DNA of 37,182 nt from positions 1-37,182 of the forward strand of contig JAUPKQ010000147.1 in assembly GCA_030837345.1 (NCBI GenBank), read 5' to 3'. Positions 23,216 to 31,677 of the stretch are shown piece by piece. The translations under genes were made by a program, and so were the position numbers. Below the pieces are notes generated by a model, which was not told the DNA's origin, searched no databases, and saw nothing but the letters and a program-made list of their open reading frames with translations. The number at the start of each line of letters is the position of its first letter. The first letter of the stretch is position 1. Source of the stretch: Actinomycetota bacterium (lineage in GTDB: Bacteria > Actinomycetota > Actinomycetes > Actinomycetales > Kineosporiaceae).

Positions 23216-24093
23216 CGTTCGTCCCTCCTGGAGAACCCGAATTGGACCATGGTGAGAACGAGCACCACGGCGAACAGCACCACCGCGATCGCGGAGGAAT
23301 ACCCGAACCGGCCCTCCGTGATGCCTTCCCGGAAGATGAGCTGGGAGAGTACGAGGGTCGATCGCCCGGGGCCGCCTTCCGTCATCACCTGGACGAGGTC
23401 GAACACCTTGAAGCTCGACACCGTCAGCATGATGAGAATGAAGAACGTCATCGTGCGCAGCGAGGGAACCGTGATGTGCCGGAACCTCTGCCAGGCTCCG
23501 GCACCGTCGACCTCGGCCGCCTCGTAGAGCTCGGGCGGAATGGTCTGGAGGCCCGCGAGGTAGAGCACCATGTAGTACCCCATGTCCCGCCACACGCTGG
23601 CAATGATGATCGCCGGCATCGCCCAGGTCGTCGACGACGTCCATCCGGGTGGGTCGCCGGCCCCGAGCGCCCGAAGGAGCTGGTTGACCGGTCCGAGGTC
23701 GGGGTCGAAAAGGAGGTTCCAGACGATGGCGACGGCGACCAGGGACGTGATGTAGGGGAAGAACAGGGCGGTCCTGAAGTACTGGACCCCCCTGATCCTC
23801 CGGTTGAGCAGGACGGCGAGGCCGAGGGAGGCGACGAGAGTCAGGGGGACGTGTCCGGCGGCGTAGAAGACGGTGTTCCCCAGCGCCGTCCAGAAGGTCG
23901 GGTTGGCGGCCAGACGTTCGAAGTTCGCCAGCCCGACCCATTCGGGGGTGCTGTAGGAATCCCAGTCGAGGAAGGCCAGCCCGAAGGTCGCCATCACCGG
24001 CACCAGGGTGAGCGCGGCGAATCCGAGGAAGCCCGGGAGGATGAAGGTCCACCCGGCGAGCGTCGTCCGCCGTGGACCCGGGAAACGCCTCAC
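23212..24093 (-). CDS. Sugar ABC transporter permease (CUT1, MalF-like)
   Basis: 293 aa with six membrane helices and the EAA loop (YEAAEVDGAGAWQRFRHITVP). YFRTALFFPYITSLVAVAIVW and VMTEGGPGRSTLVLSQLIF are typical of MalF-like CUT1 subunits. The GTG start at 24093 is two bases after the binding-protein stop. The much longer frame reaching 25656 is only the same phase read through the binding-protein gene. Confidence 0.92.
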   Translation of the reverse strand: MRRFPGPRRTTLAGWTFILPGFLGFAALTLVPVMATFGLAFLDWDSYSTPEWVGLANFERLAANPTFWTALGNTVFYAAGHVPLTLVASLGLAVLLNRRIRGVQYFRTALFFPYITSLVAVAIVWNLLFDPDLGPVNQLLRALGAGDPPGWTSSTTWAMPAIIIASVWRDMGYYMVLYLAGLQTIPPELYEAAEVDGAGAWQRFRHITVPSLRTMTFFILIMLTVSSFKVFDLVQVMTEGGPGRSTLVLSQLIFREGITEGRFGYSSAIAVVLFAVVLVLTMVQFGFSRRDER

Positions 24094-24095
24094 CG

Positions 24096-25373
24096 TCAAC
24101 GGCCGACTTCGGACCGGACCCGTGAGCTCATCTCGGCGAGCCCGGCGTCGAGGTCCTTCTCCCCGGTCATGATGAGCTGGTGGGTCTCGGTGAGGATCTG
24201 GTCGACGTCCGACGACGTGTCGCTGATCGGCATCTCCAGTTTCACGTCGTCCGGGGTGAGGGCCTTCTTGGCGATCGGGTCGTTCGGTATGCCGTCGAGG
24301 CCGAAGTAGATGTCCCGGACGGCGGGGTCGTTCAGGGCAGGGACGACGCCGACCTTCGCGATCGCCTTCGCACCCTCCGGTCCGGAGGCCCAGGTGACGA
24401 ACCTCTTCGCGGCGGCGGCGTTCTTGGCCTTCTTGTTCACCGCGAAGGCGGTCGGTGACCCGAAGGTGGTGACCTTCGAGCTGCCGGCGATCTGCGGCAT
24501 GGGCGCCATGCCCCAGTCGACGGTGCTCTTGCCGGAGGCCTTGTCGGCGAGCAGCGTGGAGGCGTACCAGGTCCCCATGGGGAGGGTCGCGGCTTTGCCG
24601 GAGGAGAAGACGGACTTGTAGGTGATCTTCTGGGTGAAAGCCGTCGCGAACGGAAGGGCCGCGCCCGACCTCTGCAGGCCGAGGGCGAGCGCGTACTGGT
24701 CCTTGAAGAAGCCGTAGTTCCCACCGAGCTGGTCGCCGCCGGTCTGCGCGGCCGAGACGGCCTGGACGACGGAACGCCAGGTCTGCAGGAATGTCCCGTG
24801 CACCTTGCTGGCCCCGGTGCCGCTCGTCAGTTTCCCGGCGAGCTCGGCGTACTGCGGCCAGGTGAGGTTCGTCAGGGTTTTCTCGTCGACCCCGGCCTTC
24901 TTCAGAAGGGTCTTGTTGTAGTAGAGCACCCAGAAGTCCTGGCGGTAGGGAAGGGCGAAGTACTTGCCGTCCAGATCGTAGGTGGAAAGGGCGGGAACAG
25001 CTGTCTTGTCGACGGCCTTCGCCTCGCCGGTCAATGGCATCAGCTGGTTCCGTGTGGCGTACCGGGAGTAGTCGATGACGTTTTTCATCGTCAGCACGTC
25101 GGTCGTGTCGCCGCCGGCGAGCATCGCCGTCAGTTTGCGGGCGTAGTCCTCCGCGAGAATGTCGACGGGCTTGACCGTGATGCTCGGTTCCGCGGCCTTG
25201 AAGCCGTCGATGAGTGCTTTGAACTCGGGGGTCGTCGCGTAGTTCCACACCGAGACCTTGATCGTGACCGGGCCTTTCGGGTCGCCTCCGGCCCCCGGGG
25301 ACCCGCCGCCGCAGGCGGCCAGGAGAACGCTTCCGGTCGCGACGGCGATCGTCGTGATGAGGTGACGCTTCAT
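24096..25373 (-). CDS. Sugar ABC transporter substrate-binding lipoprotein
   Basis: 425 aa. A lipoprotein signal peptide ends at the lipobox LLAAC (Cys21) followed by GGGS. The mature part is a cluster-B type binding protein (VTIKVSVWNYATTPEFKALIDGFKAAEPSITV, YALPYRQDFWVLYYNKTLLKKAG, GSPTAFAVNKKAKNAAAAKRFVTWA). ATG 25373 has GGAGG six bases upstream. It captures the substrate outside the membrane for the two permeases that follow. The ligand is probably a mono- or oligosaccharide or derivative, but it is not readable from sequence. Confidence 0.93.
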   Translation of the reverse strand: MKRHLITTIAVATGSVLLAACGGGSPGAGGDPKGPVTIKVSVWNYATTPEFKALIDGFKAAEPSITVKPVDILAEDYARKLTAMLAGGDTTDVLTMKNVIDYSRYATRNQLMPLTGEAKAVDKTAVPALSTYDLDGKYFALPYRQDFWVLYYNKTLLKKAGVDEKTLTNLTWPQYAELAGKLTSGTGASKVHGTFLQTWRSVVQAVSAAQTGGDQLGGNYGFFKDQYALALGLQRSGAALPFATAFTQKITYKSVFSSGKAATLPMGTWYASTLLADKASGKSTVDWGMAPMPQIAGSSKVTTFGSPTAFAVNKKAKNAAAAKRFVTWASGPEGAKAIAKVGVVPALNDPAVRDIYFGLDGIPNDPIAKKALTPDDVKLEMPISDTSSDVDQILTETHQLIMTGEKDLDAGLAEMSSRVRSEVGR

Positions 25374-25421
25374 TGCGGCCTCCAGCGAGGGTGGTCGGGT
25401 CGGGCGGTGGGAGTGGCCGGG

Positions 25422-26432
25422 TCAGGCGCTGAGGTGGAACGACTGCGGGGTTACCTCGTCGAGCAGGGGACGGCCCGTCACCCAGCGCTCGATCTCGTCG
25501 AGAGCGCGGTCGGTGAGCCGGTGGATCTCGGTGCCGAGGGATCCGGCGAGATGCGGGGTGATCATCACGTGGGGCTGTCCCCGAAGAGAGGAGCCCTCGG
25601 GGAGGGGCTCGGGGTCGGTGACGTCGAGGATCGCGAAGAGCCGGCCGGAGGCGCACTCCCGGGCGAGGGCGTCGGAGTCGACGAGGCTGCCCCTCGCCGT
25701 GTTGACGACCGTCGCGTGGTCGGGGAGCAGGGCGAGCTCGGAGGCGCCGATCAGGTGGCGGGTCGACGGCAACCCGGGGGCGTGCAGGGAGAGGACGTCG
25801 ACGCGCGGCAGAAGGTGGGGCAGATCCACGAGGACGCCGCCGGCGGCCTCGACCTCCGCCGCGTCGGCGTAGGGGTCGGCGACGAGAACGGTGCCTTCGA
25901 GGCAGCGCAGGAGGTGAAGGACGCGGCGCCCGATGCGGGAGAACCCGACGATCCCGATCGTGCGGCGGTAGTTCGACAGGTCCCCGAGGTTGCTCGCGAG
26001 GCTCCAGCCGCGGTACGCCGTCCGGGGGTCGGCCGAAAGGAAGGGCGCCTTCTTGCCCGCGAAGATGATGGCGGCGAGCGTGTACTCGGCGACCGGGACG
26101 GCGTTGGCGTTCGCGCCGCTCGTCACGCGGATGCCGCGGTCCCAGACGTGGTCGCCGACGAGTGTCCTGACGCTGCCCGCGCAGTGGACGACGGCGCGCA
26201 GGGCGGGCGCGGCGTCGATCCGTTCCCGGGTGAGGGGCGACGACCCCCAGGAGGTGAGGAGGAGCTCGACCTCGGCCAGCCGGGCACGGGCCGGGGCGGT
26301 GTCGAGGTCGTCAGTCCACAGCGGATCGGTGAGGGCCACCAGACCGGCGAGCCGGTCAAGGCGCGGACGGTCGAGGTGAGCGTCGAAACTCGCCCGGTCC
26401 ATCACGACCATCGCGGGGGGTTCGCCGGCCAT
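25422..26432 (-). CDS. D-isomer-specific 2-hydroxyacid dehydrogenase
   Basis: 336 aa. NAD-binding GFSRIG (about 165-170), the LHAPGLPSTRHLI strand, NTARGSLVD (catalytic Arg), DVTDPEPLPEGS (Glu) and TPHLAGS (catalytic His) identify the formate/glycerate-dehydrogenase family, which reduces 2-keto acids or oxidises D-2-hydroxyacids. ATG 26432 has GAGGTG upstream. It heads the transport operon, 48 bp before the binding-protein gene, suggesting that sugar-acid chemistry belongs to this pathway. Three 15-bp repeats lie in its leader. Confidence 0.9.
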   Translation of the reverse strand: MAGEPPAMVVMDRASFDAHLDRPRLDRLAGLVALTDPLWTDDLDTAPARARLAEVELLLTSWGSSPLTRERIDAAPALRAVVHCAGSVRTLVGDHVWDRGIRVTSGANANAVPVAEYTLAAIIFAGKKAPFLSADPRTAYRGWSLASNLGDLSNYRRTIGIVGFSRIGRRVLHLLRCLEGTVLVADPYADAAEVEAAGGVLVDLPHLLPRVDVLSLHAPGLPSTRHLIGASELALLPDHATVVNTARGSLVDSDALARECASGRLFAILDVTDPEPLPEGSSLRGQPHVMITPHLAGSLGTEIHRLTDRALDEIERWVTGRPLLDEVTPQSFHLSA

Positions 26433-26443
26433 GGGTCACCTCT

Positions 26444-26487
26444 GTCCGGACGACCCCTGTCCGGACGACCCCTGTCCGGACGACCCC
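26444..26487. repeat. Three tandem 15-bp repeats in the leader of the dehydrogenase operon
   Basis: Unit GTCCGGACGACCCCT starting at 26444, 26459 and 26474. Each contains the perfect palindrome GTCCGGAC, so palindromes recur every 15 bp. On the minus strand the last copy runs into the ribosome site AGAGGTG just before ATG 26432. Confidence 0.9.
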
Positions 26488-26545
26488 GTGGACCGTGCCA
26501 GGGTGTCGTACCGTTCCAGGAGTCGAACTGATCGCGTCTGTACAA

Positions 26546-26559
26546 GGGAATCCGCTTCC
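26546..26559. promoter_or_regulatory. Possible regulator site in divergent promoter region
   Basis: GGGAATCCGCTTCC in the 198-bp gap between the dehydrogenase operon and the DeoR/LacI-type gene. It resembles the candidate operator at 20164 (GGAA and TTCC arms). A TCGATCA direct repeat at about 26578-26594 is a second candidate. Confidence 0.3.
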
Positions 26560-26630
26560 GCACAAAAGTTCCAGACTTCGATCAAGGTCGATCACGAACG
26601 ATCGCATTCATCCGCACCGAGGGGGCGGCG

Positions 26631-27740
26631 GTGGGCGAGCGACGGCTGTTCCGGATCCAGCGCCAGGAACTGCTGATGGACGAGGTCCGTCAGCGAGGCG
26701 CCGTCAGGGTCCGGGATCTCGCCGTCCGGTTCGCGGTCAGCGAGCTGACGATCCGGCGGGACATCGCGGAACTCGCGGCCAAGAATCTCCTGACGAAGGT
26801 TCATGGGGGAGCGACGCAGCCCTCCGACCTGGCACGTCCCGCTCCGGTGAGGTCGCGCCGTCCGGCATCACCACGTTTCACCATCGGGATGGTCGTTCCC
26901 TCGCTCGACTACTACTGGCCGACCGTCGTGTCTGCGGCGCGGATGGCGGCGGCGGCGCTCGGCGTGCACCTCCAGCTGCGCGGATCGAGTTACGACTCGG
27001 GGGAGGACCGTCGGCAGATCACCCGGTTGATCGAGGCGCGGCAGGTGCAGGGCCTCCTCCTCGCTCCCACCCTGGACGGCGAGGACGTCGAGGGGATGGC
27101 CGCGTGGGTGGGGAGCCTCCCAGTGCCCGTGGTGCTTGTCGAACGGGAGATTCCCCGGTGGACGTCCACCTCCCGGCAGATCGAGTGGGTGCGCAGCGAT
27201 CACGCGCTCGGCCTGGAGATGGCGGTGCGCCACCTCCACCAGATCGGCCACCGCCGGATCGGGTTGGTGCTGTCGAAGGGGAGCCCGACGTCCGCGTACC
27301 TCGCGACCGGCTGGGCCCGTGCCTGTGCCGACCTCGGCCTGCCCGGCGACCTGGTCCTGCGGGAGTCGGTCGCGCTCGACGTCCCCGGTCACCGGGAGAT
27401 CATCGCCGGTCTCCTCGCGCGGTGCCGTGCCTCGGGGACGACGGCGCTCGTCGTCCACAGCGATCCCGACACGATGTCGATCGCCCAGTTCTGCGCCGAA
27501 CACGGGGTGAGGATCCCCCAGGACCTGGCGCTCGTGGCCTACGACGATGAGGTGGCGAACCTCGCTGAGCCGGCGCTCACCGCCGTCCGGCCACCGAAGG
27601 CCCAGGTCGGCCGGGCCGCCGTGGAGATGATGGTCGCGAGGCTCGCCGGCGGCGGACGGCGCCCCTCCCAGCGGCTGCTCGTCCTCCCCGAGCTGATGAT
27701 CAGGAACTCGTCGGCGCCCCCGGCGAGGTCCTCGGGGTGA
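26631..27740 (+). CDS. DeoR-type HTH / LacI-type sensor hybrid regulator
   Basis: 369 aa. Residues about 5-60 are a DeoR winged helix (RIQRQELLMDEVRQRGAVRVRDLAVRF, SELTIRRDIAELAAKNLLTKVHGGA). Residues about 80-360 are a periplasmic-binding-protein-like sensor as in LacI (TIGMVVPSLDYYWPTVVSAARMAA, HLHQIGHRRIGLVL, LALVAYDDEVANLAEP). It starts at GTG 26631. It diverges from the transport operon and is the natural candidate for its control. The effector is likely the transported sugar or a phosphate derivative. Confidence 0.9.
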   Translation: MGERRLFRIQRQELLMDEVRQRGAVRVRDLAVRFAVSELTIRRDIAELAAKNLLTKVHGGATQPSDLARPAPVRSRRPASPRFTIGMVVPSLDYYWPTVVSAARMAAAALGVHLQLRGSSYDSGEDRRQITRLIEARQVQGLLLAPTLDGEDVEGMAAWVGSLPVPVVLVEREIPRWTSTSRQIEWVRSDHALGLEMAVRHLHQIGHRRIGLVLSKGSPTSAYLATGWARACADLGLPGDLVLRESVALDVPGHREIIAGLLARCRASGTTALVVHSDPDTMSIAQFCAEHGVRIPQDLALVAYDDEVANLAEPALTAVRPPKAQVGRAAVEMMVARLAGGGRRPSQRLLVLPELMIRNSSAPPARSSG

Positions 27741-27808
27741 TCCGGCACGGGACTGTTCACCTGAACGTTTCGGTGGCGGTGTCGAGGTGGCACCGGAGGT
27801 GTGGTTTC

Positions 27809-27840
27809 ATCAGGGCATGCTGATATCAGGACAGGCTGAT
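27809..27840. promoter_or_regulatory. Two abutting ArsR-type operators over the arsR start
   Basis: ATCAG-N6-CTGAT at 27809-27824 is followed with no gap by a second ATCAG-N6-CTGAT at 27825-27840. Both have perfect 5-bp arms and six-base spacers, the form of ArsR/SmtB sites. The ATG of arsR lies in the first spacer. A weak -10 (TTTCAT, 27805-27810) suggests a leaderless start, so binding would block the promoter directly. Confidence 0.75.
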
Positions 27841-28125
27841 GTGATCCGGTTGCTGGATGATCCGCTCCGCGCCCGGATCATCGAGCAGCTCGCCGATGGA
27901 CCCGCCTGCACGTGCCACCTGGTCGACGACCTCGGTGCCAAGCAGCCTGCCGTCTCCCACCACCTGCGGATCCTGCGTGAGGCCGGCATCGTCGTCGCGG
28001 AACCGCGAGGCCGGTTCACCTTCTACCGGCTGCTGCCTGAGGCGATCGACGAGGCCGCGGAACGCCTGACCGCCTTGGCCGACCGGGCCCGGTCCACCGC
28101 CGGCAGCCGGAGGGAGTGCTCGTGA
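27817..28125 (+). CDS. arsR: ArsR/SmtB-family metalloregulator
   Basis: 102 aa winged helix. Cys31-Thr-Cys33-His in ACTCHLVDDL is the As(III) thiol site at the start of helix alpha-3 (compare ELCVCDL), and KQPAVSHHLRILREAGIV is the recognition helix. It starts at ATG 27817 without a Shine-Dalgarno and is probably leaderless; GTG 27787 is less likely. It overlaps acr3 by four bases. The expected role is to repress the operon until arsenite binds the cysteines. Confidence 0.92.
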   Translation: MLISGQADVIRLLDDPLRARIIEQLADGPACTCHLVDDLGAKQPAVSHHLRILREAGIVVAEPRGRFTFYRLLPEAIDEAAERLTALADRARSTAGSRRECS

Positions 28126-29228
28126 CCGCCGTCCCGCCCGCCCCGATCGCAGGGTCGGGCGTCGTCGCCCGGCTGTCCCGGCTGGATCGGCTGCTGCCGG
28201 TGTGGATCGTCACCGCGATGGTCGCGGGGCTGCTGCTCGGCCGCCTGGTCCCCGGTCTCGATCGTGCCCTTGACGCGGTCGAGGTCGGTGGTGTCAGCCT
28301 GCCCATCGCTCTCGGGCTGCTGGTGATGATGTACCCGGTGCTCGCGAAGGTCCGCTACGACAAGCTGGACACCGTCACCGGCGACCGGCGGTTACTGGTC
28401 CCGTCGCTTCTGCTGAACTGGGTGCTCGGCCCGGCGCTGATGTTCGCCCTGGCCTGGATCTTCCTGCCGGACCAGCCCGCCTACCGCACCGGGCTGGTCA
28501 TCGTGGGGCTGGCCCGCTGCATCGCCATGGTCATCATCTGGAACGACCTCGCCGGTGGCGACCGGGAGGCAGCCGCGGTGCTTGTCGCGCTGAACTCGGT
28601 GTTCCAGGTCCTCGCCTTCGGGGTGCTCGGCTGGTTTTACCTGAGCGTGCTGCCGGGCTGGCTGGGTCTCGACCAGGACGGTCTGCGCGTCTCCGCGTGG
28701 GACATCGCCCGCAACGTCCTGATCTTCCTCGGCATCCCCCTCGCCGCCGGGTACCTCACCCGACGCTTCGGGGAACGGGCCAAGGGCCGCGCCTGGTACG
28801 AGGCCCGGTTCCTGCCGCGCATCGGTCCAGTCGCGCTGTACGGGCTCCTGTTCACCATCGTGATCCTTTTCGCCCTGCAGGGCGAAGCGATCACCAACCA
28901 GCCCTGGGCCGTCGCCCGGATCGCCCTGCCCCTGCTTGTCTACTTCGCCGTGATGTGGGCCGGGTCCTTCGCCCTGGGCCGGGGCCTCGGCCTGAGCTAC
29001 GAACGCACCACCACCCTCGCGTTCACCGCCGCCGGCAACAACTTCGAGCTGGCGATCGCCGTGGCGATCGGCACCTTCGGGGTCACCTCGGGCCAGGCGC
29101 TGGCCGGGGTGGTCGGCCCTCTCATCGAGGTCCCCGTCTTGGTCGGCCTGGTCTACGTCAGCCTCGCCGCCCGCAGCCGCCTGTTCGCCCAACCCGCCAC
29201 CGACGACCCGGAAGGCCCCCAGCCATGA
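28122..29228 (+). CDS. acr3: ACR3-type arsenite efflux permease
   Basis: 368 aa with about ten membrane helices. The invariant Cys133 (GLARCIAMVIIWNDLA) and Glu309 (AAGNNFELAIA) correspond to the residues required for As(OH)3 efflux in ACR3. GTG 28122 overlaps the arsR stop and has GGAGGGAG six bases upstream. It has one TTA codon at 28392-28394. It pumps out arsenite, including that produced by the downstream reductase. Confidence 0.95.
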   Translation: MTAVPPAPIAGSGVVARLSRLDRLLPVWIVTAMVAGLLLGRLVPGLDRALDAVEVGGVSLPIALGLLVMMYPVLAKVRYDKLDTVTGDRRLLVPSLLLNWVLGPALMFALAWIFLPDQPAYRTGLVIVGLARCIAMVIIWNDLAGGDREAAAVLVALNSVFQVLAFGVLGWFYLSVLPGWLGLDQDGLRVSAWDIARNVLIFLGIPLAAGYLTRRFGERAKGRAWYEARFLPRIGPVALYGLLFTIVILFALQGEAITNQPWAVARIALPLLVYFAVMWAGSFALGRGLGLSYERTTTLAFTAAGNNFELAIAVAIGTFGVTSGQALAGVVGPLIEVPVLVGLVYVSLAARSRLFAQPATDDPEGPQP

Positions 29229-29629
29229 CCGTTCCCACAGTTCTCTTCGTCTGCGTCCACAACGCCGGGCGTTCCCAGATGGCCGCCGGCTGGCTGCGGC
29301 ATCTGGCCGGCGACGCCGTGGAGGTCCTCTCCGCGGGTTCTGATCCCGCCGACCGGATCAACCCCGTCGCCGTCGCGGCGATGGCAGAGATCGGCATCGA
29401 CATCACCGGCGCGGTTCCGGTGAAACTGACGACGGACGGCGCCCGGGCCGCCGACGTGGTCGTCACCATGGGCTGCGGCGACGCCTGCCCCATCTTCCCC
29501 GGCACCCGTCGCGAGAACTGGGTACTCGACGATCCCGCCGGCAAAGACCTCGAAGCGGTGCGCCCCATTCGCGACGCGATCCGCGACCGGGTGACAGTCC
29601 TCCTCGGCGAGGTGCTCGGGACGGCGTGA
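29225..29629 (+). CDS. arsC: Arsenate reductase (LMW-PTP fold)
   Basis: 134 aa. The P-loop Cys10-VHNAG-Arg16-Ser is followed by a second cysteine pair in MGCGDACP (Cys84, Cys88) and a DDPAGK loop. It reduces arsenate to arsenite for export by Acr3. Whether it uses thioredoxin or mycothiol/mycoredoxin, as some actinobacterial enzymes with the CGDxCP motif do, cannot be settled. ATG 29225 overlaps acr3 (ATGA), the third gene in this tight operon. Confidence 0.93.
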   Translation: MTVPTVLFVCVHNAGRSQMAAGWLRHLAGDAVEVLSAGSDPADRINPVAVAAMAEIGIDITGAVPVKLTTDGARAADVVVTMGCGDACPIFPGTRRENWVLDDPAGKDLEAVRPIRDAIRDRVTVLLGEVLGTA

Positions 29630-29640
29630 TCCCACGGCGT

Positions 29641-31671
29641 TCAGGGAAGGCGGATCCGCGACGTCACCCCGTCCGGCCAGGTCACGAGGACCTCGTGCCC
29701 GTGGCGGCGGGGGACGGCCTCCAGGTGGGGAAGAGCCCGCAGAACGACCCGGGGAGAGGCCTGGTCGACGAGCGCGCCACGGAGCGTCACGACCGCAAGG
29801 TGGACCTCACCGGGGACGGGAGGCGCTGCCGTCCGGAGCACGGGGACCGCGACCTGCGCGCCGAGAGGCGAGGTCCCCTCCTCGCGACGGACCGTCGCCT
29901 CGCCGAATCCGCGCAGGGTGCTGACGGAGGAGACGAGACCGTCCGCGAAGACGGCGCAGTCGCCGTCAGCGGTCGCCGCGCCCGGCGGCGTGGCCGAGGC
30001 GAGGGGCCAGCCGCTGAGCTCCAGGCGGTACCCGGACGACGGCCCGGCGTCGGGCGAAACGTTGCCGAGCGAAACGTTGCCGAGCGAAACGTTGTCGGGC
30101 GGTGCGTCGTCGAGCCGGACGGCCCGGATCTCGACACCCCCTCGGATCGCGCTGCCGACGGTCAGCCGGGGGCCCCAGGTGACGGATCCGGCCCGGCCCG
30201 ATCCGTGGTCGGGGCCCGTGTCCTCGTCGACGTCCACCCAGTGGGCCCGCCACCGGGAGACCGCTACCCCCGTCCTCCCTTCCACGTGACACGCGATCCG
30301 CTCGAACCCGTTGCGGTGGCTGCCTCCCCGGAGCGGGTGCCACAGGACGACGCTGTTGTCGGACGGGTGGGAGATCGTCGCGCCGATCAGCGGGGGCAGG
30401 GTGACGGTCGAGTAGCCGAGCCGGGCGTACAGGGGGGAGTCGGCGCGGGGGTCGTGCGGCACGGAATGGTCGGTCCCGTGGTTGATGACCCGGACGACGC
30501 CGTCCGAGCGGGTGCCGTTGACGAGCCAGCCGGGAGCGTCGATCACCCGGACGACGTCCGCCCTCTCGACCGGCAGGGACTCCTCGACGGCGGTCCACAC
30601 GGGGTGGCCGGCGGGTAGGAGGAGCCCGAGCATCCCCTTGACCGCCCAGTACGGAGACCCCGGGCCGGAGTAGGACTGCGCCATCGCCGGCCAGGTGCCG
30701 TGCCACCCGAGGGTGAGCAGCCCCTTTTCGTCCGGGACGCTCGCGGACGTGAAGTGAAGAAGCATCCCCGAGCACACGCGGCGGATCGCTCCTGGTGAGA
30801 GCCGCGTCGCACCGGTCAGGGCACCGACCCAGAACGGTGCGGCCGTCGCGAAGCGGTAGATGAGGCTGCGTCCCTGCAGGAGCGGAGAGCCATCGGCGCC
30901 GACGAGGTGGACGGCGTCGTCGAGGTAGTCCGCGAGGCGGGTCCGCCACGCGGTCCGCAACCCGTCCGGGCACAGGTCTCCGGCCGCCTCCGCCCACAGC
31001 AGCGGGTAGAGGTGGAAGGCCCAGCCGGCGTAGTGGTCGTAGGCCCGTTCGGGACCGTCGGAGTACCAGCCGCCCCCACGGTGGAGCGACTCGTGGACGG
31101 CGAGTCCCCGCTCGACGTCGTCGGCCGACCACGGGCCGCCGACGGAGCGGAGGAAGGTCTCGACGACGATCTGGAACCAGACCCAGTTGATCGGGGGGAC
31201 GTCGCGGCCGACGAGTCCGGCGAGCCAGCGGACGAGGTGGGCGCGGGTGCCGTCGTCGAGCAGGTCCCAGATCCAGGGACGGGTGAGGTGGAGCGCCAGG
31301 GCGATCGACGCGGCCTCGACCTTCGCCTGGTCAAGCTCGTCGGGCCGGGGCCATCGCGTGGGGGAGTCCGGGTCGGTGCCAGCCCTCAGGCCGTCGGCGT
31401 ACCAGTTCGCGAGGTCGTGGGGGTCGTGGCCGTTCTCGCCTCGGAGCCGGATCGCCGCGAGGAGGAAGGAGCGGGCGAAGGCCTCCAGCTCGTCGCTGCG
31501 GGTCCCGTAGCGGCTGGCTGGTCCGGGGAGGCGGAGGCGGGCCCGGTCGGGTGACGTCCAGGGGCGAAGCGCGAGCAGCAGGTGGTCGGCGAGGGTGGCC
31601 CAGTCCTCGCGGTGCAGGCCGGTGAGAGGGGAGAGCGGGTCGTCCAACAGGTGTGGAACGCGCATTCTCAC
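29641..31671 (-). CDS. DUF2264-domain protein
   Basis: 676 aa, recognised as DUF2264 from its N-terminal alpha/alpha-barrel-like half (YGTRSDELEAFARSFLLAAIRL, NWVWFQIVVETFL, GGGWYSDGPERAYDHYAGWAFHLYPLLW, LLQGRSLIYRF). The C-terminal half is beta-rich, with a tandem N-V-S-L-G repeat. The family's biochemistry is poorly known; members often lie in carbohydrate-use loci, and the fold suggests a glycosidase- or lyase-like enzyme. There is no signal peptide, so it should be cytosolic. The start is GTG 31671 or ATG 31665; a TATCCT box just upstream suggests a very short leader. It diverges from the GH65 gene. Confidence 0.85.
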   Translation of the reverse strand: MRMRVPHLLDDPLSPLTGLHREDWATLADHLLLALRPWTSPDRARLRLPGPASRYGTRSDELEAFARSFLLAAIRLRGENGHDPHDLANWYADGLRAGTDPDSPTRWPRPDELDQAKVEAASIALALHLTRPWIWDLLDDGTRAHLVRWLAGLVGRDVPPINWVWFQIVVETFLRSVGGPWSADDVERGLAVHESLHRGGGWYSDGPERAYDHYAGWAFHLYPLLWAEAAGDLCPDGLRTAWRTRLADYLDDAVHLVGADGSPLLQGRSLIYRFATAAPFWVGALTGATRLSPGAIRRVCSGMLLHFTSASVPDEKGLLTLGWHGTWPAMAQSYSGPGSPYWAVKGMLGLLLPAGHPVWTAVEESLPVERADVVRVIDAPGWLVNGTRSDGVVRVINHGTDHSVPHDPRADSPLYARLGYSTVTLPPLIGATISHPSDNSVVLWHPLRGGSHRNGFERIACHVEGRTGVAVSRWRAHWVDVDEDTGPDHGSGRAGSVTWGPRLTVGSAIRGGVEIRAVRLDDAPPDNVSLGNVSLGNVSPDAGPSSGYRLELSGWPLASATPPGAATADGDCAVFADGLVSSVSTLRGFGEATVRREEGTSPLGAQVAVPVLRTAAPPVPGEVHLAVVTLRGALVDQASPRVVLRALPHLEAVPRRHGHEVLVTWPDGVTSRIRLP
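30056..30100 (-). repeat. Three tandem 15-bp repeats in DUF2264 gene
   Basis: Unit GAAACGTTGCCGAGC at 30056 and 30071, with a slightly changed third copy at 30086. Each contains the palindrome AACGTT. It encodes repeated N-V-S-L-G. Confidence 0.88.
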
Positions 31672-31677
31672 AGGATA

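Noticed and set aside
23216-24052. Long upstream extension of the MalG-like permease frame
   Set aside because: Lies over the MalF-like gene, which has clear membrane helices and the EAA loop.
24094-25656. Extension of the MalF-like permease frame
   Set aside because: Reads antiphase through the binding-protein gene; real start is GTG 24093.
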